Positions 55,166 through 64,000 of a stretch of 64,000 bases of DNA are shown here, in pieces. A program made the translations under genes and the position numbers. The DNA is from Exilibacterium tricleocarpae (GTDB taxonomy: Bacteria; Pseudomonadota; Gammaproteobacteria; Pseudomonadales; Cellvibrionaceae). Where the stretch lies: contig NZ_ML660101.1 in NCBI RefSeq assembly GCF_007004655.1, positions 62,001 through 126,000 on the forward strand, given 5' to 3'. The notes under the pieces are model-generated. The model had not been told where the DNA came from. It ran no database searches and worked only from the letters and a program-made list of their open reading frames with translations. Position 1 is the first letter of the stretch; every line of letters starts with the position of its first letter.

Positions 55166-55408
55166 ATGGCAACGAAGAATCCTCCGGCGCGCGATGGTGA
55201 CGCTGGTGTCGAGAAAGAGTTTTTTGGTAGTAGAGATGACCACGCGGAGGGACGCAGTGTGTCTTCACGTGACCGCTTGCGCGGGCAGTTACAGGATGAG
55301 GTTGAAAAGTTTCTCAGCCAGGGCGGCAAGATCGACCGTGTGGACCCTCATGTGACGGCGGACCCGCCGAAAAAGCCGAACAGTAGTTATGGCAGTCGGC
55401 CTATTTAG
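55166..55408 (+). CDS. sutA: SutA-like RNA polymerase-binding transcriptional regulator
   Basis: 80 residues from ATG 55166 with AGGTG 5 bases upstream. The C-terminal half carries the SutA signature: LQDEVEKFLSQGGKIDRVDPHVTADPPKKPNSSYGSRPI (positions about 42-80), ending identically in SRPI. The N-terminal half is acidic but shorter than in Pseudomonas SutA (about 105 residues). SutA binds RNA polymerase and supports expression in slow growth. Its place between glnK-amtB and the xerC operon follows the Pseudomonas order. Confidence 0.85.
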   Translation: MATKNPPARDGDAGVEKEFFGSRDDHAEGRSVSSRDRLRGQLQDEVEKFLSQGGKIDRVDPHVTADPPKKPNSSYGSRPI

Positions 55409-55450
55409 GTTGGCTGGTGCGATGCCTGTCCCAAGGACTTTCCTTTGGCA

Positions 55451-55684
55451 TCTCTCCCGGCGGCACGGTGCGGGGACAGGTTTTACCTGTCCCCCTTGAG
55501 CGGGACCACGTACTCTCAAACAGCACTGCTTTCGGTGGCACGGTGCCGCTAAGAGCGCTTACAGTCAGCTTGAAGACAAAAAGAAATCGCAGTAGACCAA
55601 ACAGGTGGCTCCAGAAAGGGGAGTGGCACCATTCTAGGGGGACGCAACTAAAGTTACGTCCCCGCACCGTGCCGCCGAGAGAGA
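55451..55684. repeat. REP/MITE-like repeat element with 27-bp terminal inverted repeats
   Basis: Left end 55451-55477 and right end 55658-55684 match at 26 of 27 positions when inverted (core CGGCACGGTGCGGGGAC). Inside are a 10-bp hairpin at 55472-55494 (GGGGACAGGT, TTT loop), a palindrome GGCACGGTGCC near 55532, and a hairpin GGGGACGCAACTAAAGTTACG near 55636. The right end runs into the 3' end of the HAD gene. Related sequence occurs at 60671-60780. Confidence 0.75.
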
Positions 55685-56391
55685 CGCTGTTCGATGTCAG
55701 CTACTGCCTGCGGTATTTCGCTGAGACACGCAACCTCGGCATCCGGCCTGCAGCTCGACTCGCGCCAGGGCTCGCCCTCGCGATTCACCCAAATCGTCTG
55801 TATACCCAGGGCCGCAGCGCCGAGAATATCGTCCCGCGGACTATCGCCGATATGGATACACTGGCGCGCCTCGACTTGAACGTGCTCGAGCGCGGTCGTG
55901 AACGGCACCGGTGACGGCTTGCTGGCATTCAGGGCCTCAGCGCTGTAGTGAAAATCAAAGTAGTTGTCGATACCCAGCCGCCGGGGACAGGCATTGCCGT
56001 TGCTGAGGATACCGAGCTGGTAGTGCCGGCCGAGCTGCTCGACCACGCCGAGCGCATGGTCAAAGAAGGTCACCCGGTGGCGAAAGTCCATAAACAGCTC
56101 AAATGCCTCATCACTGTGCTGTCGCGCCTCGGCGGCGCTGTAACCGCAGCCCTCCAACAGGTGCGCCAGCGATGAGCGGCGCATAATGCTGATCTGGTGC
56201 TTGAATTCAGGGTGTTGTTTCCAATAGGCAACCCGGGCCTCAAACAACGCCTCGGCCGAGTAGGCGCCGGTGAGGGTGGGGCAGTGGTGCTGCAACCAGC
56301 CGTACACCGCCTGTTCGGCTTTGCGCAGCACCTCGTCCACATGCCAGAGGGTATTGTCGAGATCGAAGGTTATCAGTTTGACAGCGGTCAC
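55654..56391 (-). CDS. HAD-superfamily hydrolase (YigB/FMN-phosphatase-like)
   Basis: 245 residues from GTG 56391, overlapping the xerC stop (GTGA). HAD motif I ITFDLDNTLWHVDEV with the nucleophile Asp, motif II LGILSNGNA, Lys motif NASKPSP and motif IV HIGDSPRDDILGAAALG. The partner of xerC in Enterobacteria and Pseudomonas is YigB, which dephosphorylates FMN. The last nine residues (LSRRHGAGT) are encoded by the end of a repeat element, so the natural C-terminus has been replaced or extended. Confidence 0.9.
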   Translation of the reverse strand: MTAVKLITFDLDNTLWHVDEVLRKAEQAVYGWLQHHCPTLTGAYSAEALFEARVAYWKQHPEFKHQISIMRRSSLAHLLEGCGYSAAEARQHSDEAFELFMDFRHRVTFFDHALGVVEQLGRHYQLGILSNGNACPRRLGIDNYFDFHYSAEALNASKPSPVPFTTALEHVQVEARQCIHIGDSPRDDILGAAALGIQTIWVNREGEPWRESSCRPDAEVACLSEIPQAVADIEQRLSRRHGAGT

Positions 56392-57359
56392 TGGGGTGCC
56401 TCGGGACGGTTTTCAGGCGGCTCCAGGTTATCTGTTACACCGCCTTCTGCATTGCCGGTACGCCGGGCCCGCGGATGGGCCGCGTCGTAAACCCGGGCCA
56501 GGTGCTGGAAATCGAGATGGGTATAGACCTGGGTGGTGCTGATATTGGCGTGGCCGAGCAATTCCTGCACAGCGCGCAGGTCACCGCTCGATTCGAGCAT
56601 ATGGCTGGCGAACGAGTGGCGCAGCATATGCGGATGCACCGGCTGTTCCATGGCCTGGCGTTGACTGATCTGCTGCAGGCGTTGCTGCACGCTGCGCGGC
56701 TGCAGGCGGCCGCCACGCCGGCTGACAAACAAGGCCGGTTCGCCGGCGCCGGCCAGCTCTGCACGTGCCCGCAACCAGTCCCGCAGGGCCCGGCAGGCCA
56801 TTTTACCGACCGGCAGCTGGCGGGTTTTGTTGCCCTTGCCCAGCACCCGCAGGCTGGCGTCGGCCAGGTCGATATCGGCGATATCCAGCGACACCAGTTC
56901 CGCCAGTCGCAATCCCGAGGAGTACATCAGCTCCACCACGGCGCGGTCGCGGCAGTCGATAGCACGCTTGCCGGGCAGGCTGACAAACTGGCCGGCCTGA
57001 TCCACATCCAGGGTCTTGGGCAGGGTTCTGGCACTTTTGGGTGCACGGATGCCGGCGGCAGGATTGGCCTTGAGCCAGCCCCGGCGCAGGCAGAACTCGA
57101 AAAAACTGCGCAGCCCCGACAGCCAGCGTTGCAGGCTTTTGCCTCCGAGACCGCGGCGGTGCAGGGTTGCCAGACTCTGGTGCAGGTGAAAAGGCCGGAT
57201 ATCGGCCACGCGCTCAATACCCTGCTCGGCGCAATAGTGGCGCAACTTGTCGATATCGCGCTGATAGGCTGCGGCCGTGCGGGGTGAAAGCTGCCGCTCG
57301 GTCACCAGGTAACGCTGGAACGCCAGATTTTCCCGCTGTAACGGCAGCGGTTCGCTCAT
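56388..57359 (-). CDS. xerC: Tyrosine recombinase XerC
   Basis: 323 residues. N-terminal SAM-like DNA-binding domain (FQRYLVTERQLSPRTAAAYQRDIDKL) and catalytic domain with Arg in YSSGLRLAELVSL, Lys in GKGNKTRQLPVG, H-x-x-R in HPHMLRHSFASHML, His in LLGHANISTTQVY and the nucleophile Tyr in QVYTHLD. With XerD it resolves chromosome dimers at dif. Start overlaps the DUF484 stop by four bases. Confidence 0.97.
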   Translation of the reverse strand: MSEPLPLQRENLAFQRYLVTERQLSPRTAAAYQRDIDKLRHYCAEQGIERVADIRPFHLHQSLATLHRRGLGGKSLQRWLSGLRSFFEFCLRRGWLKANPAAGIRAPKSARTLPKTLDVDQAGQFVSLPGKRAIDCRDRAVVELMYSSGLRLAELVSLDIADIDLADASLRVLGKGNKTRQLPVGKMACRALRDWLRARAELAGAGEPALFVSRRGGRLQPRSVQQRLQQISQRQAMEQPVHPHMLRHSFASHMLESSGDLRAVQELLGHANISTTQVYTHLDFQHLARVYDAAHPRARRTGNAEGGVTDNLEPPENRPEAPQ

Positions 57360-58054
57360 CGCCGCAACAGTTTCGGCGGCAGCATGCGGTTGAGCACTTC
57401 GCCGATATAGCTCAGAAACAGAGTGCCCATGCTGGAGCGATAGTACTTCGGATCGCGGTTGCCGATCGCCAGCAGCCCGAACGCATTGCCGTGAATCAGC
57501 GGCACTATGGCGGTGGAACCCACTTGATCAGCGCTGTCGCCAAACAGAAAGCGGCGCTCCGCCGGGCTCATGCTGCCACACATGGCGCGGTTGGTTTTCA
57601 GCACCTGGCCGATATGGGCGCGGGCCTCGCCGATACTGACTACCCGCGCCGCCGTCGACGGCAGGCGGGCGGGATCGCCGTAAAACAGCAGGGTGGTGAA
57701 GTGAATGTTGAATTCGTTGTCGAAGCTGTAGAACAGGGCATCCACCAGGTCGCCCAGGTCCTGGGCTTCGAGCAGGGCCAGAATCAGGCGTTTGGTTTTC
57801 TCAAACAGCTTGTCGTTGTCGCGGGCGTTATCGAGCAGTTTGCTCAGGCGGTGGCGCATATCCATATTGCGTTCGCGCAGCACCGATACCTGTCGCTCCA
57901 CCAGGGAGATGGCGCCGCCGCTCTCATGGGGCAGGCGCAGGTCGGCGAGCAGTCCGGGATTTTTTACGAAGTAATCGGGATGCTGGCGCAGAAACTCGCT
58001 GACCTGCTCTTCGCTCAGGACCGTATCGCGGTCAATGATGGTGTGATCACTCAT
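57356..58054 (-). CDS. DUF484 GAF-like protein
   Basis: 232 residues. N-terminal helices (LSEEQVSEFLRQHPDYFVKNPGLLADLRLPHESGGAISLVERQVSVLRERN), a coiled coil and a GAF-like C-terminus (STAIVPLIHGNAFGLLAIGNRDPKYYRSSMGTLFLSYIGEVL). Always found between dapF and xerC in Gammaproteobacteria; function unknown. Overlaps dapF by one base and xerC by four. Confidence 0.92.
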   Translation of the reverse strand: MSDHTIIDRDTVLSEEQVSEFLRQHPDYFVKNPGLLADLRLPHESGGAISLVERQVSVLRERNMDMRHRLSKLLDNARDNDKLFEKTKRLILALLEAQDLGDLVDALFYSFDNEFNIHFTTLLFYGDPARLPSTAARVVSIGEARAHIGQVLKTNRAMCGSMSPAERRFLFGDSADQVGSTAIVPLIHGNAFGLLAIGNRDPKYYRSSMGTLFLSYIGEVLNRMLPPKLLRR

Positions 58055-58887
58055 TAGATCTTTATCTGCCCGTGGAAAACTGTAGTTGCCGGACCGGTCA
58101 TAGTCACTGCCTGCCCCTCTCCCGGCCAGGCAATGGACAGACTCCCCCCCGGCAGGTTGACCTTTACCTCTGAGTCTAACAGGTCCTGTAGGCGGCCTGC
58201 CACTACAGCGGCGCAGGCGCCGGTGCCGCAGGCCAGGGTCTCACCGGCACCGCGCTCGTAGACACGCAGGTTGATTTCGGTGCGTGACAGCACCTGCATA
58301 AAACCGGCGTTGACGCGACGGGGAAAATCGGGGTGAGACTCGACCCGGGGGCCCAGTCCCGCCACATCGGCGCTTGCCACATCCTCTACCCGGGTCACCG
58401 CGTGAGGGTTGCCCATGGAGACGGCGGCGATGGTCAGGCGAGTCTGGTGGTCCAGGGCAAGGGGGTAGGTGGTGGCCCGCTGCGGGGCCGTGAAGGGCAA
58501 GTCGGCCGGTGCCAGGCCCGGTACCCCCATATCGACACTGATCCCACCGTCGGCCCGTACCTGCAACACCATGATGCCGGTGGCGGTCTCCACCGCAATG
58601 CGATGCTTGCCGGTCAATTTGCGCTCGCGCACGAATTTGGCAAAGCAGCGGGCGCCGTTGCCGCAGTTCTCCACCTCGGTGCCGTCGCCGTTGTAGATCC
58701 GGTAGTGAAAGTCGACCTCGGGGTTGTTCGGCACCTCCACCACCAGCAGTTGATCGCAACCTACGCCGAAACGTCGATCGGCAATTTTGCGCACCTTCTC
58801 GCCGGTGAGTTTGATTCGCTGGCTGATGGCGTCGACCACCACGAAGTCGTTGCCGAGGCCTTGCATCTTGGTGAAACGTAGGCGCAT
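58054..58887 (-). CDS. dapF: Diaminopimelate epimerase
   Basis: 277 residues with AGGA upstream. The two catalytic cysteines are in [15 protein letters not shown] (about residue 76) and [16 protein letters not shown] (about 220). It converts LL- to meso-diaminopimelate for peptidoglycan and lysine. Its neighbour lysA uses the product. Confidence 0.97.
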   Translation of the reverse strand: MRLRFTKMQGLGNDFVVVDAISQRIKLTGEKVRKIADRRFGVGCDQLLVVEVPNNPEVDFHYRIYNGDGTEVENCGNGARCFAKFVRERKLTGKHRIAVETATGIMVLQVRADGGISVDMGVPGLAPADLPFTAPQRATTYPLALDHQTRLTIAAVSMGNPHAVTRVEDVASADVAGLGPRVESHPDFPRRVNAGFMQVLSRTEINLRVYERGAGETLACGTGACAAVVAGRLQDLLDSEVKVNLPGGSLSIAWPGEGQAVTMTGPATTVFHGQIKI

Positions 58888-58958
58888 AGTCGTCCTTCAG
58901 GGTACTTTCTTTATTCCGGCCTTTATTCCGGCCTTTATTCCGGCGCTTTTCGGCGCGT

Positions 58959-60215
58959 TCAAACCGGCGATTGCGGCAACAACTGTTCCCCGCGCACGAG
59001 GTGGTCGAAGTCCTCCCGTACCCGTGCCACGTGGACCTGTTGCCCGTCGATTAACAGCTCCGCGGCACGGCCGCGGCTGTTGTAATTGGAACTCATCGCA
59101 AAGCAGTAAGCACCTGCCACCATCATCGCCAGGCAGTCGCCGACCTCAAGATTGAGTTGGCGATCCTTGGCGATGAAGTCACCAGTTTCGCACACGGGGC
59201 CGACCAGATCCCAGGTATTTGCGGTGCCGTTGCGGGGTCTTATGGGCTTTACATCCTGCCAGGCCTGATACAGCGCCGGGCGAATATTGTCGTTCATGGC
59301 GGCATCGACAATGGCGAAATTGCGCTGCGCCGTTGGTTTCAGATAGATGACGCGGGTCAACAGGACACCGGCAGCGGCGGCAATGGAGCGGCCGGGTTCG
59401 AAAACCAACTCTACTTGTCTGTCTCCGAGACGGGCTTTGGCGGCGTTGATATACGTGGCCGGGGAGGGCGGGTCCTCATCCTGGTAAGTGACCCCCAGGC
59501 CGCCGCCCAGGTCCAGGTGGCGGATGGCGATGCCGTCCTCGGCCAGGTGATCCAGTAGCGCCAGTATCCGGTCCAGGGCGTCGAGAAACGGCGCCAGCTC
59601 GGTCAGTTGTGAACCGATATGAGAATCGATGCCAATGATCTCGAGGCTCGGCAACGCCTGTGCCCGCCGGTAGACGTCGCGGGCCTGATCGATATCCACC
59701 CCGAATTTGTTTTCCTTGAGGCCGGTGGAGATATAGGGATGAGTGTTGGCGTCGACATCGGGATTTACCCGCAGCGACACCCTGGCGGTGCGCCCCATCT
59801 GCGCCGCCACCTGCGCCAGCACCTCCAGCTCCGCCGCCGATTCTACATTGAAACAGTGCACCCCGGCGCGCAGTGCCTCGGTCATTTCCGCGGCGGTTTT
59901 ACCCACGCCGGAAAACACCACCCGGGCGGGATCGGCGCCGGCGCGCATTACCCGCTGCAGCTCGCCGCCGGAGACGATATCGAAGCCGGCGCCGAGCTGT
60001 GCCAGTACCTGCAGCACCGCCAGGTTGGAATTGGCCTTGACCGCGTAGCAGATCATCCCGGGATGGTCGCCGAGCGCCTCGGCATAGGCCTGGTAAGCGC
60101 GGGTCAGGGCGGCCCGGCTGTAGACGTAGGTGGGCGTGCCATGGTCTCTGGCGAGGGCCTCGAGGGGGACGTCCTCGACGTACATCTCACCGTCGCGGTA
60201 GTGAAAATCTTGCAT
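58959..60215 (-). CDS. lysA: Diaminopimelate decarboxylase
   Basis: 418 residues from ATG 60215 ([16 protein letters not shown]), with AAGGACGAGAG upstream; an ATG 33 bases earlier is less likely. The PLP lysine is in [10 protein letters not shown] (about residue 57), the specificity helix region in [13 protein letters not shown], a Gly-rich phosphate site in [11 protein letters not shown] and the inter-subunit Cys in [14 protein letters not shown]. It makes lysine from meso-diaminopimelate. Confidence 0.97.
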   Translation of the reverse strand: MQDFHYRDGEMYVEDVPLEALARDHGTPTYVYSRAALTRAYQAYAEALGDHPGMICYAVKANSNLAVLQVLAQLGAGFDIVSGGELQRVMRAGADPARVVFSGVGKTAAEMTEALRAGVHCFNVESAAELEVLAQVAAQMGRTARVSLRVNPDVDANTHPYISTGLKENKFGVDIDQARDVYRRAQALPSLEIIGIDSHIGSQLTELAPFLDALDRILALLDHLAEDGIAIRHLDLGGGLGVTYQDEDPPSPATYINAAKARLGDRQVELVFEPGRSIAAAAGVLLTRVIYLKPTAQRNFAIVDAAMNDNIRPALYQAWQDVKPIRPRNGTANTWDLVGPVCETGDFIAKDRQLNLEVGDCLAMMVAGAYCFAMSSNYNSRGRAAELLIDGQQVHVARVREDFDHLVRGEQLLPQSPV

Positions 60216-60289
60216 GTCGCTCTCGTCCTTCTCGTTCGTGGTTATCAATGGACAGTGTCGCCAGGGGAGTAAACGGGGCCGGCCCGGTG

Positions 60290-60574
60290 CTACCGGACAG
60301 TGGGGGCGGGCGGTTTGACTGTGGGCTTGAGTCGGGCTTCGGTAGGCTCTTCCCTCTCTTTTTCGGTTGAGGGCTCTCGATTGGCTGAGGGCTCTCGATT
60401 GGCTGAGGGCTCTCTATTAGCTGAGGGCTCTCGATTGGTCGAAGGCTCCTGACTGCCAGAAGGTTGCGGGTCGGTTGCCGGCTGCGGCAGGTACAGTGGA
60501 CCTTTTTGACCGCAGCCGACCAGCGCCAACGCCAATAGCAGTGCGGTTGTGGAGGAGAAAATCGGACGGCCCAT
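60290..60574 (-). CDS. lptM: LptM-type lipoprotein (LPS translocon maturation factor) with tandem repeats
   Basis: 94 residues from ATG 60574, AAGGT upstream. The lipobox and the strictly conserved start of the mature protein are visible (LALVGCGQKGPLYLP), the LptM/YifL signature, in the usual place before lysA. LptM helps LptD form its disulfides. The tail is expanded by four or five copies of the hexapeptide EPSANR (18-bp DNA repeats at about 60365-60440), probably a variable disordered tail. Confidence 0.88.
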   Translation of the reverse strand: MGRPIFSSTTALLLALALVGCGQKGPLYLPQPATDPQPSGSQEPSTNREPSANREPSANREPSANREPSTEKEREEPTEARLKPTVKPPAPTVR

Positions 60575-60670
60575 AGGGTGGTAACCTTGCGTCAAGCCAA
60601 AGCGGGCAAGTATAGCGGCTGGCGTGAGGTTCAGGCAATTGCGTCCCGTTGTGGTACAGAGACGCAGACT

Positions 60671-60780
60671 GGTGCCACTCCCCTTTCTTGAGGCACTCCC
60701 GCCCGCGGCACGGTGCGGGGACAGGTTTTACCTGTCCCCCTAGAATGGTGCCACTCCCCTTCCTTCAGGCACCACTTCCG
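60671..60780. repeat. REP-like repeats between cyaA and lptM
   Basis: The unit GGTGCCACTCCCCTT occurs in direct orientation at about 60671 and 60748, separated by a GCGGCACGGTGCGGGGAC stretch and a perfect 10-bp hairpin (60717-60726 with 60730-60739). The same hairpin and flanks occur in the element at 55451-55684. Confidence 0.7.
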
Positions 60781-60841
60781 GCGGCACGAAGGGGACCGGC
60801 CGGCCCTTGGCACATCCTTGCTACAGTAAACGCAACCCTTA

Positions 60842-63715
60842 TCAAACCGATTGCAGCGAAAGATTCAACTGCATTTCGAGATCGGCCTTAATCCGCAGGT
60901 AATGGCTGATCTGCAGCCGGCCCTCCGGGGCCAGTTGCATGCGGCAGTTGGACAGGTCCAGATCGGTGATATGGCAGGGATAGCGCTCATCGTTGCTGCG
61001 GCGTGAAAGAATATGCTGGGCCACAGCATCAAACAGGTTTTCACCAAAGTCCAACTCGCTGAATTCCTTTTGATCGCAGTAGATGGTGTAGCAGATCTCG
61101 CCCGTATAATTGATATCGGCGATCACCTGCACATTGAAGAAGTTGAGCTTGTTTAAATCGGTGTTGACGCTGCGCCGCTCGCAGTGAGTGGTGCCCTGGG
61201 CACCGGACATCAATTCATAAAAGTCTATCGGATAGATACCGAAGCCGTCCTGCAACAGATCGGACTCGACACTCTGGCGGTCGATAACGGCGCGGATAAA
61301 GCGGTGCAGCGGCCGCAGCAGGGTCTGGTGATTGAGAAAGGGCGCCCGCATCTGCAGGATCGACCCTTTCTCATCCACCACATAGACATCCGCCTCGGTG
61401 TCGTCCAGTTGCCGGTAAAAAATCTGGATGGCAGTGTCATTGGCGAGATCGGCGATGATGCTGAGGGGATTGCCGCGCAGGGCGTAGCGATCCACCATCA
61501 ACGGACTGTAGCTCGCCTGCGCCTGGCCGAGATGCTCCATCAGGCCTTCATTGTCGTGCAGGTGGCTGATATGGGGCTGGTTGTCGCGAAACTGCAGGCT
61601 GTAATAGTCGCCCGACATCTCAAACAGGTAGCGGGTATTGGACGGCCGTGTGCCGCTGTAAAAACAGGCCGCGACATCGCGCAGCAACTCCTCCACCCGC
61701 TGGCTGATGGCCACCCCCCGATTGGTGTTCAGGCAGCGAATGGTCAGTTGCGGCAGTGGCCGATTGGAATCCGGCGGGGTCAGGCGCAGGTAGTGCAGCA
61801 GGCAGTTCAGCAGCGCGTGATTGCCGAAGTGGTGGGTGCCCACTTCGTTCCAGGAATTCAGGCTGATCAGGTCGATGGTTGAAATCAGGTTTTCCCGCAG
61901 GCCGCTGAACCCCAGCGGATCGACGTGGCCGCTGAGCCGGTGGATGCCTTTTTGGTGCAGGTGGTGGTGCGGGTCGGTACCCACGTTGATCAGCAGCAGC
62001 AGCGACAGGGAATAGGCCTGGTGCTGAAAACTCTCGTGGGGGACGGGGCTGAGCGGCAGCGGCAGCCAGCGCTGCACCGCCTGCAGGGTTTGCAGCAGAG
62101 CACCGGCGGACAGATTGTCCAGCGACGAGGATACCTCACAGCGGGTTTGCTGGGTCAGCACGCCGTTGCAGTGGCACCAGGTGATCAGCTCCACCAGGTC
62201 GCGACTCTGCTTGATTGCCTGCTCGGTTTGAAACGGCTGGCCGGAGGGTGCCTCGGCGTAGGCGGTCCAGACGGTGCCGAGCTGGAAGCTGCCGACGACT
62301 TCGCGCTTTTCCTCGACAAATGTAATGAAGGGCTCGCTCAAATCCTGAGAGATATGCGGGTTGATCCATTCAACCTTGCCGGCCTTGCGCTCGAAGGCGG
62401 CGTGCAGCTTGCGACCGAGGATATTCAGCTCCTCGGCACTGATGGCGGCGTTGATATGGGTCTGGCGCGCGAAATCCACCAGAAACCGGTAGCTGTTGGT
62501 GAACTCGTTGACCAGCAACTGGCGCTCTTCCATCACCTGCTGGGCCTTCCATTGCGGGCGCGCGTCGAGCAGGCGCAACTGGTTTGCATCCCATCCCCAC
62601 TCCTTGACCAGTTTTTCCAGCAGTGACCGCTGCCAGGATTTGGTGCGCCCTGTCAGCGCCTTGGTCAGGGGTTTGTTGACCTTGAAGTAAAAACAGCGGC
62701 GCAGCAGCTCCAGTCGCTCGAACTCCTCGCGCGAGGTCAGGTAGGTTTCCAGACGCCGGTACACCATGACGTAGGGGTCCAACTCATTGACATCGGTATG
62801 GCCGTCGTAGATAAGCTGTTTGAACGTCAACGACAGCGGTGAGATATCCGGGTGTTCCGCCGCATAGCACTCCAGCAGCATTAATTTCAGCACTGACTTG
62901 TAAGGCGACTCGATACCTTTGTAGAGCTGCCAGACGCCGGCGCCGATAAACTCGCCGCCGGGAATGGCCGCTATACTGCCGAAGTCGACTACATCTGCCG
63001 CGCGCATAAAGCGTTTGCCGAGCAGTGTTTCGGTGTAGGTGTCGTAGTCCCGCTCGCGGCCGGTGGGATTGAACCACCACAGTGGCGCGCGCCCGGCGAT
63101 CAACAGACCGGTGCGGTAGAATTCGTCGAGCAGCAGATAGCGCTGGGCGCTGCCGCTGCCCTCGCTGTCGAGACTGGCGAGGTGACCCTTGCGAAAGCGC
63201 TCGCAGTCCATCAAAAAGAAATGGGCCTCCAGGCCCAGTTGCGCCGCCCAGCGACTCAGTTGCTGGCACTTGTGATCGAGGTCCGACAGCGCCGCCGCCT
63301 CCAGTCCCGGTTTGTGGCACACCCAGATATCCATATCGCTGCTATCGCTGTGAGCGACGGTGCCGACACTGCCCATGATGAACAGCGCCTGTACCTGGCG
63401 CTTTTTATGGGGCTCGCGGTGCTGGTGAAAGCTGCGGGCGAGACTGCGGGCCAGTTGCAGCTCCTCGGCCGACGGCGTATAAGCGGCTACGCCGCAGGGC
63501 GTCTGGTGGGAAACATAGCCGGGCAGCATCGGGTGATTGGTGTGAAATAGCAGCGGCAGCAAATCCAGAAAGATCTGCTGGCGTTCGGCCAGGGCCGAAC
63601 GGGTGCGCTCGATACGAGCTTCGTTCAGTGTCAAAAAGCGGGTTCTAATGGCGCTTAAGAGTTTGCGATCGAGTCCTTCGTCGATAGATTCGGTGGAAAT
63701 CTTTTGCGGCTGCAT
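60842..63715 (-). CDS. cyaA: Class I adenylate cyclase
   Basis: 957 residues. N-terminal catalytic half with the nucleotidyltransferase motif FIMGSVGTVAHSDSSDMDIWVCH (about residues 112-134; Asp pair chelates magnesium), HFFLMDCERFRKG and the long C-terminal regulatory half. Length and motif order match enterobacterial CyaA. It makes cyclic AMP for Crp. The gap between its start and the argH stop holds no gene. Confidence 0.96.
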   Translation of the reverse strand: MQPQKISTESIDEGLDRKLLSAIRTRFLTLNEARIERTRSALAERQQIFLDLLPLLFHTNHPMLPGYVSHQTPCGVAAYTPSAEELQLARSLARSFHQHREPHKKRQVQALFIMGSVGTVAHSDSSDMDIWVCHKPGLEAAALSDLDHKCQQLSRWAAQLGLEAHFFLMDCERFRKGHLASLDSEGSGSAQRYLLLDEFYRTGLLIAGRAPLWWFNPTGRERDYDTYTETLLGKRFMRAADVVDFGSIAAIPGGEFIGAGVWQLYKGIESPYKSVLKLMLLECYAAEHPDISPLSLTFKQLIYDGHTDVNELDPYVMVYRRLETYLTSREEFERLELLRRCFYFKVNKPLTKALTGRTKSWQRSLLEKLVKEWGWDANQLRLLDARPQWKAQQVMEERQLLVNEFTNSYRFLVDFARQTHINAAISAEELNILGRKLHAAFERKAGKVEWINPHISQDLSEPFITFVEEKREVVGSFQLGTVWTAYAEAPSGQPFQTEQAIKQSRDLVELITWCHCNGVLTQQTRCEVSSSLDNLSAGALLQTLQAVQRWLPLPLSPVPHESFQHQAYSLSLLLLINVGTDPHHHLHQKGIHRLSGHVDPLGFSGLRENLISTIDLISLNSWNEVGTHHFGNHALLNCLLHYLRLTPPDSNRPLPQLTIRCLNTNRGVAISQRVEELLRDVAACFYSGTRPSNTRYLFEMSGDYYSLQFRDNQPHISHLHDNEGLMEHLGQAQASYSPLMVDRYALRGNPLSIIADLANDTAIQIFYRQLDDTEADVYVVDEKGSILQMRAPFLNHQTLLRPLHRFIRAVIDRQSVESDLLQDGFGIYPIDFYELMSGAQGTTHCERRSVNTDLNKLNFFNVQVIADINYTGEICYTIYCDQKEFSELDFGENLFDAVAQHILSRRSNDERYPCHITDLDLSNCRMQLAPEGRLQISHYLRIKADLEMQLNLSLQSV

Positions 63716-63837
63716 AATATGAGTATATATCCCGGCCGTGGTTATGCTTTAAACCAAATGCGTTCTACGTTACCAAATTGCCAAACTTTTGTGCATGAAC
63801 CCCTTTTTTAGCGGCTGTTTTGCAGCCGCTGCGCTGC

Positions 63838-64000
63838 CTAGCCGGCAGCGATCCGCCTGCGGGCCCGCCCCACTGCCTCGCGCACCTGACTGGGCGCGGT
63901 GCCGCCGATATGGTTGCGGGCGGCCACTGAACCCTCAAGGGTCAGCACATCGAACACGTCCGCCTCGATGATAGCGCAGAACTGTTGCAGCTCCTGCAGT
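63838..64000 (-). CDS. argH: Argininosuccinate lyase, C-terminal end, cut by window edge
   Basis: The minus-strand frame entering from the right edge ends at TAG 63838-63840. It reads [20 protein letters not shown], then [19 protein letters not shown], which is the conserved end of ArgH. The last step of arginine synthesis, cleaving argininosuccinate. argH beside cyaA is a known Pseudomonas-type arrangement. Confidence 0.9.
   Translation of the reverse strand, partial: LQELQQFCAIIEADVFDVLTLEGSVAARNHIGGTAPSQVREAVGRARRRIAAG

Noticed and set aside
55417-55914. 165-codon open frame over the repeat element
   Set aside because: It translates palindromic repeat DNA and runs antisense into the HAD gene.
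60631-60813. Short minus-strand frame with GTGKTCPRTVP
   Set aside because: The peptide also appears in translations of the 55451-55684 repeat; it is repeat sequence, not a gene.
63810-63830. Intrinsic terminator of argH
   Set aside because: A perfect 8-bp hairpin is present, but on the argH strand it is followed by A residues, not T residues.

Overview
The window is a chromosomal segment of a free-living, probably marine gammaproteobacterium. Much of the gene content and order matches the Pseudomonas-type core chromosome: znuB-znuC-zur/znuA, polA/engB, cytochrome c4-dsbA-GGDEF, cytochrome c5/rep, a GGDEF-EAL regulator, comM (yifB), ubiK, porin-glnK-amtB, sutA, then lptM-lysA-dapF-DUF484-xerC-HAD, cyaA and argH. 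TonB-dependent receptors, a secreted glycosidase-like enzyme and many intergenic palindromes point to a Cellvibrionales/Spongiibacteraceae-like relative rather than Pseudomonas itself. That placement is inferred from gene content only.

Layout. 1-2079: RND efflux pump (permease cut by the window edge) with its lipoprotein adaptor. 2438-8538: carbohydrate locus with a secreted clan GH-D-like hydrolase, a TonB-dependent receptor and a divergent LacI regulator, with two perfect 14-bp operators between them. 8572-8925: nested inverted repeats and a 235-bp palindromic element. 9252-14393: accessory genes (metallophosphoesterase lipoprotein, small secreted and membrane proteins, LysE exporter, GFA enzyme, HEAT-like protein). 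14613-17630: zinc uptake and its regulator. 18467-30372: polA, an ErsA-like small RNA candidate with a sigma-E-type promoter, engB, cytochrome c4, DsbA, a diguanylate cyclase, a lone receiver, a hybrid histidine kinase, DUF3014 and DUF4124 proteins. 30588-36367: a second accessory block with an ECF41 sigma factor and its carboxymuconolactone decarboxylase partner, a secreted DJ-1/PfpI protein, a siderophore-type receptor and an HTH/PIN toxin-antitoxin pair. 36543-42081: two tRNA-Arg genes followed by an inserted four-gene catabolic island (alpha/beta hydrolase, SMP-30, SDR, LysR) flanked by a duplicated tRNA-to-amidohydrolase segment. 42745-64000: core genes, interrupted by two tandem 235-bp palindromic elements (47343-47823) and REP-like repeats.

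How the genes work together. Nitrogen: an NtrC-like site and a sigma-54 promoter precede porin-glnK-amtB, and a second P-II gene follows. Zinc: Zur represses znuA and probably itself from a shared operator. Carbohydrate: LacI probably controls the receptor and hydrolase. The ECF41 sigma factor has a matching promoter upstream of its own operon.

The most unusual signal is a family of four forked palindromes (8729-8840, 21667-21806, 47381-47492, 47674-47785). Each has a core of exactly 52 nt made of two small hairpins with TCCC loops, with compensatory base changes between copies. Each core sits on a long, nearly perfect stem, and three different stem sequences occur. Three of the four copies lie inside elements of exactly 235 bp with terminal inverted repeats; two of these are flanked by exact 10-11 bp direct repeats.
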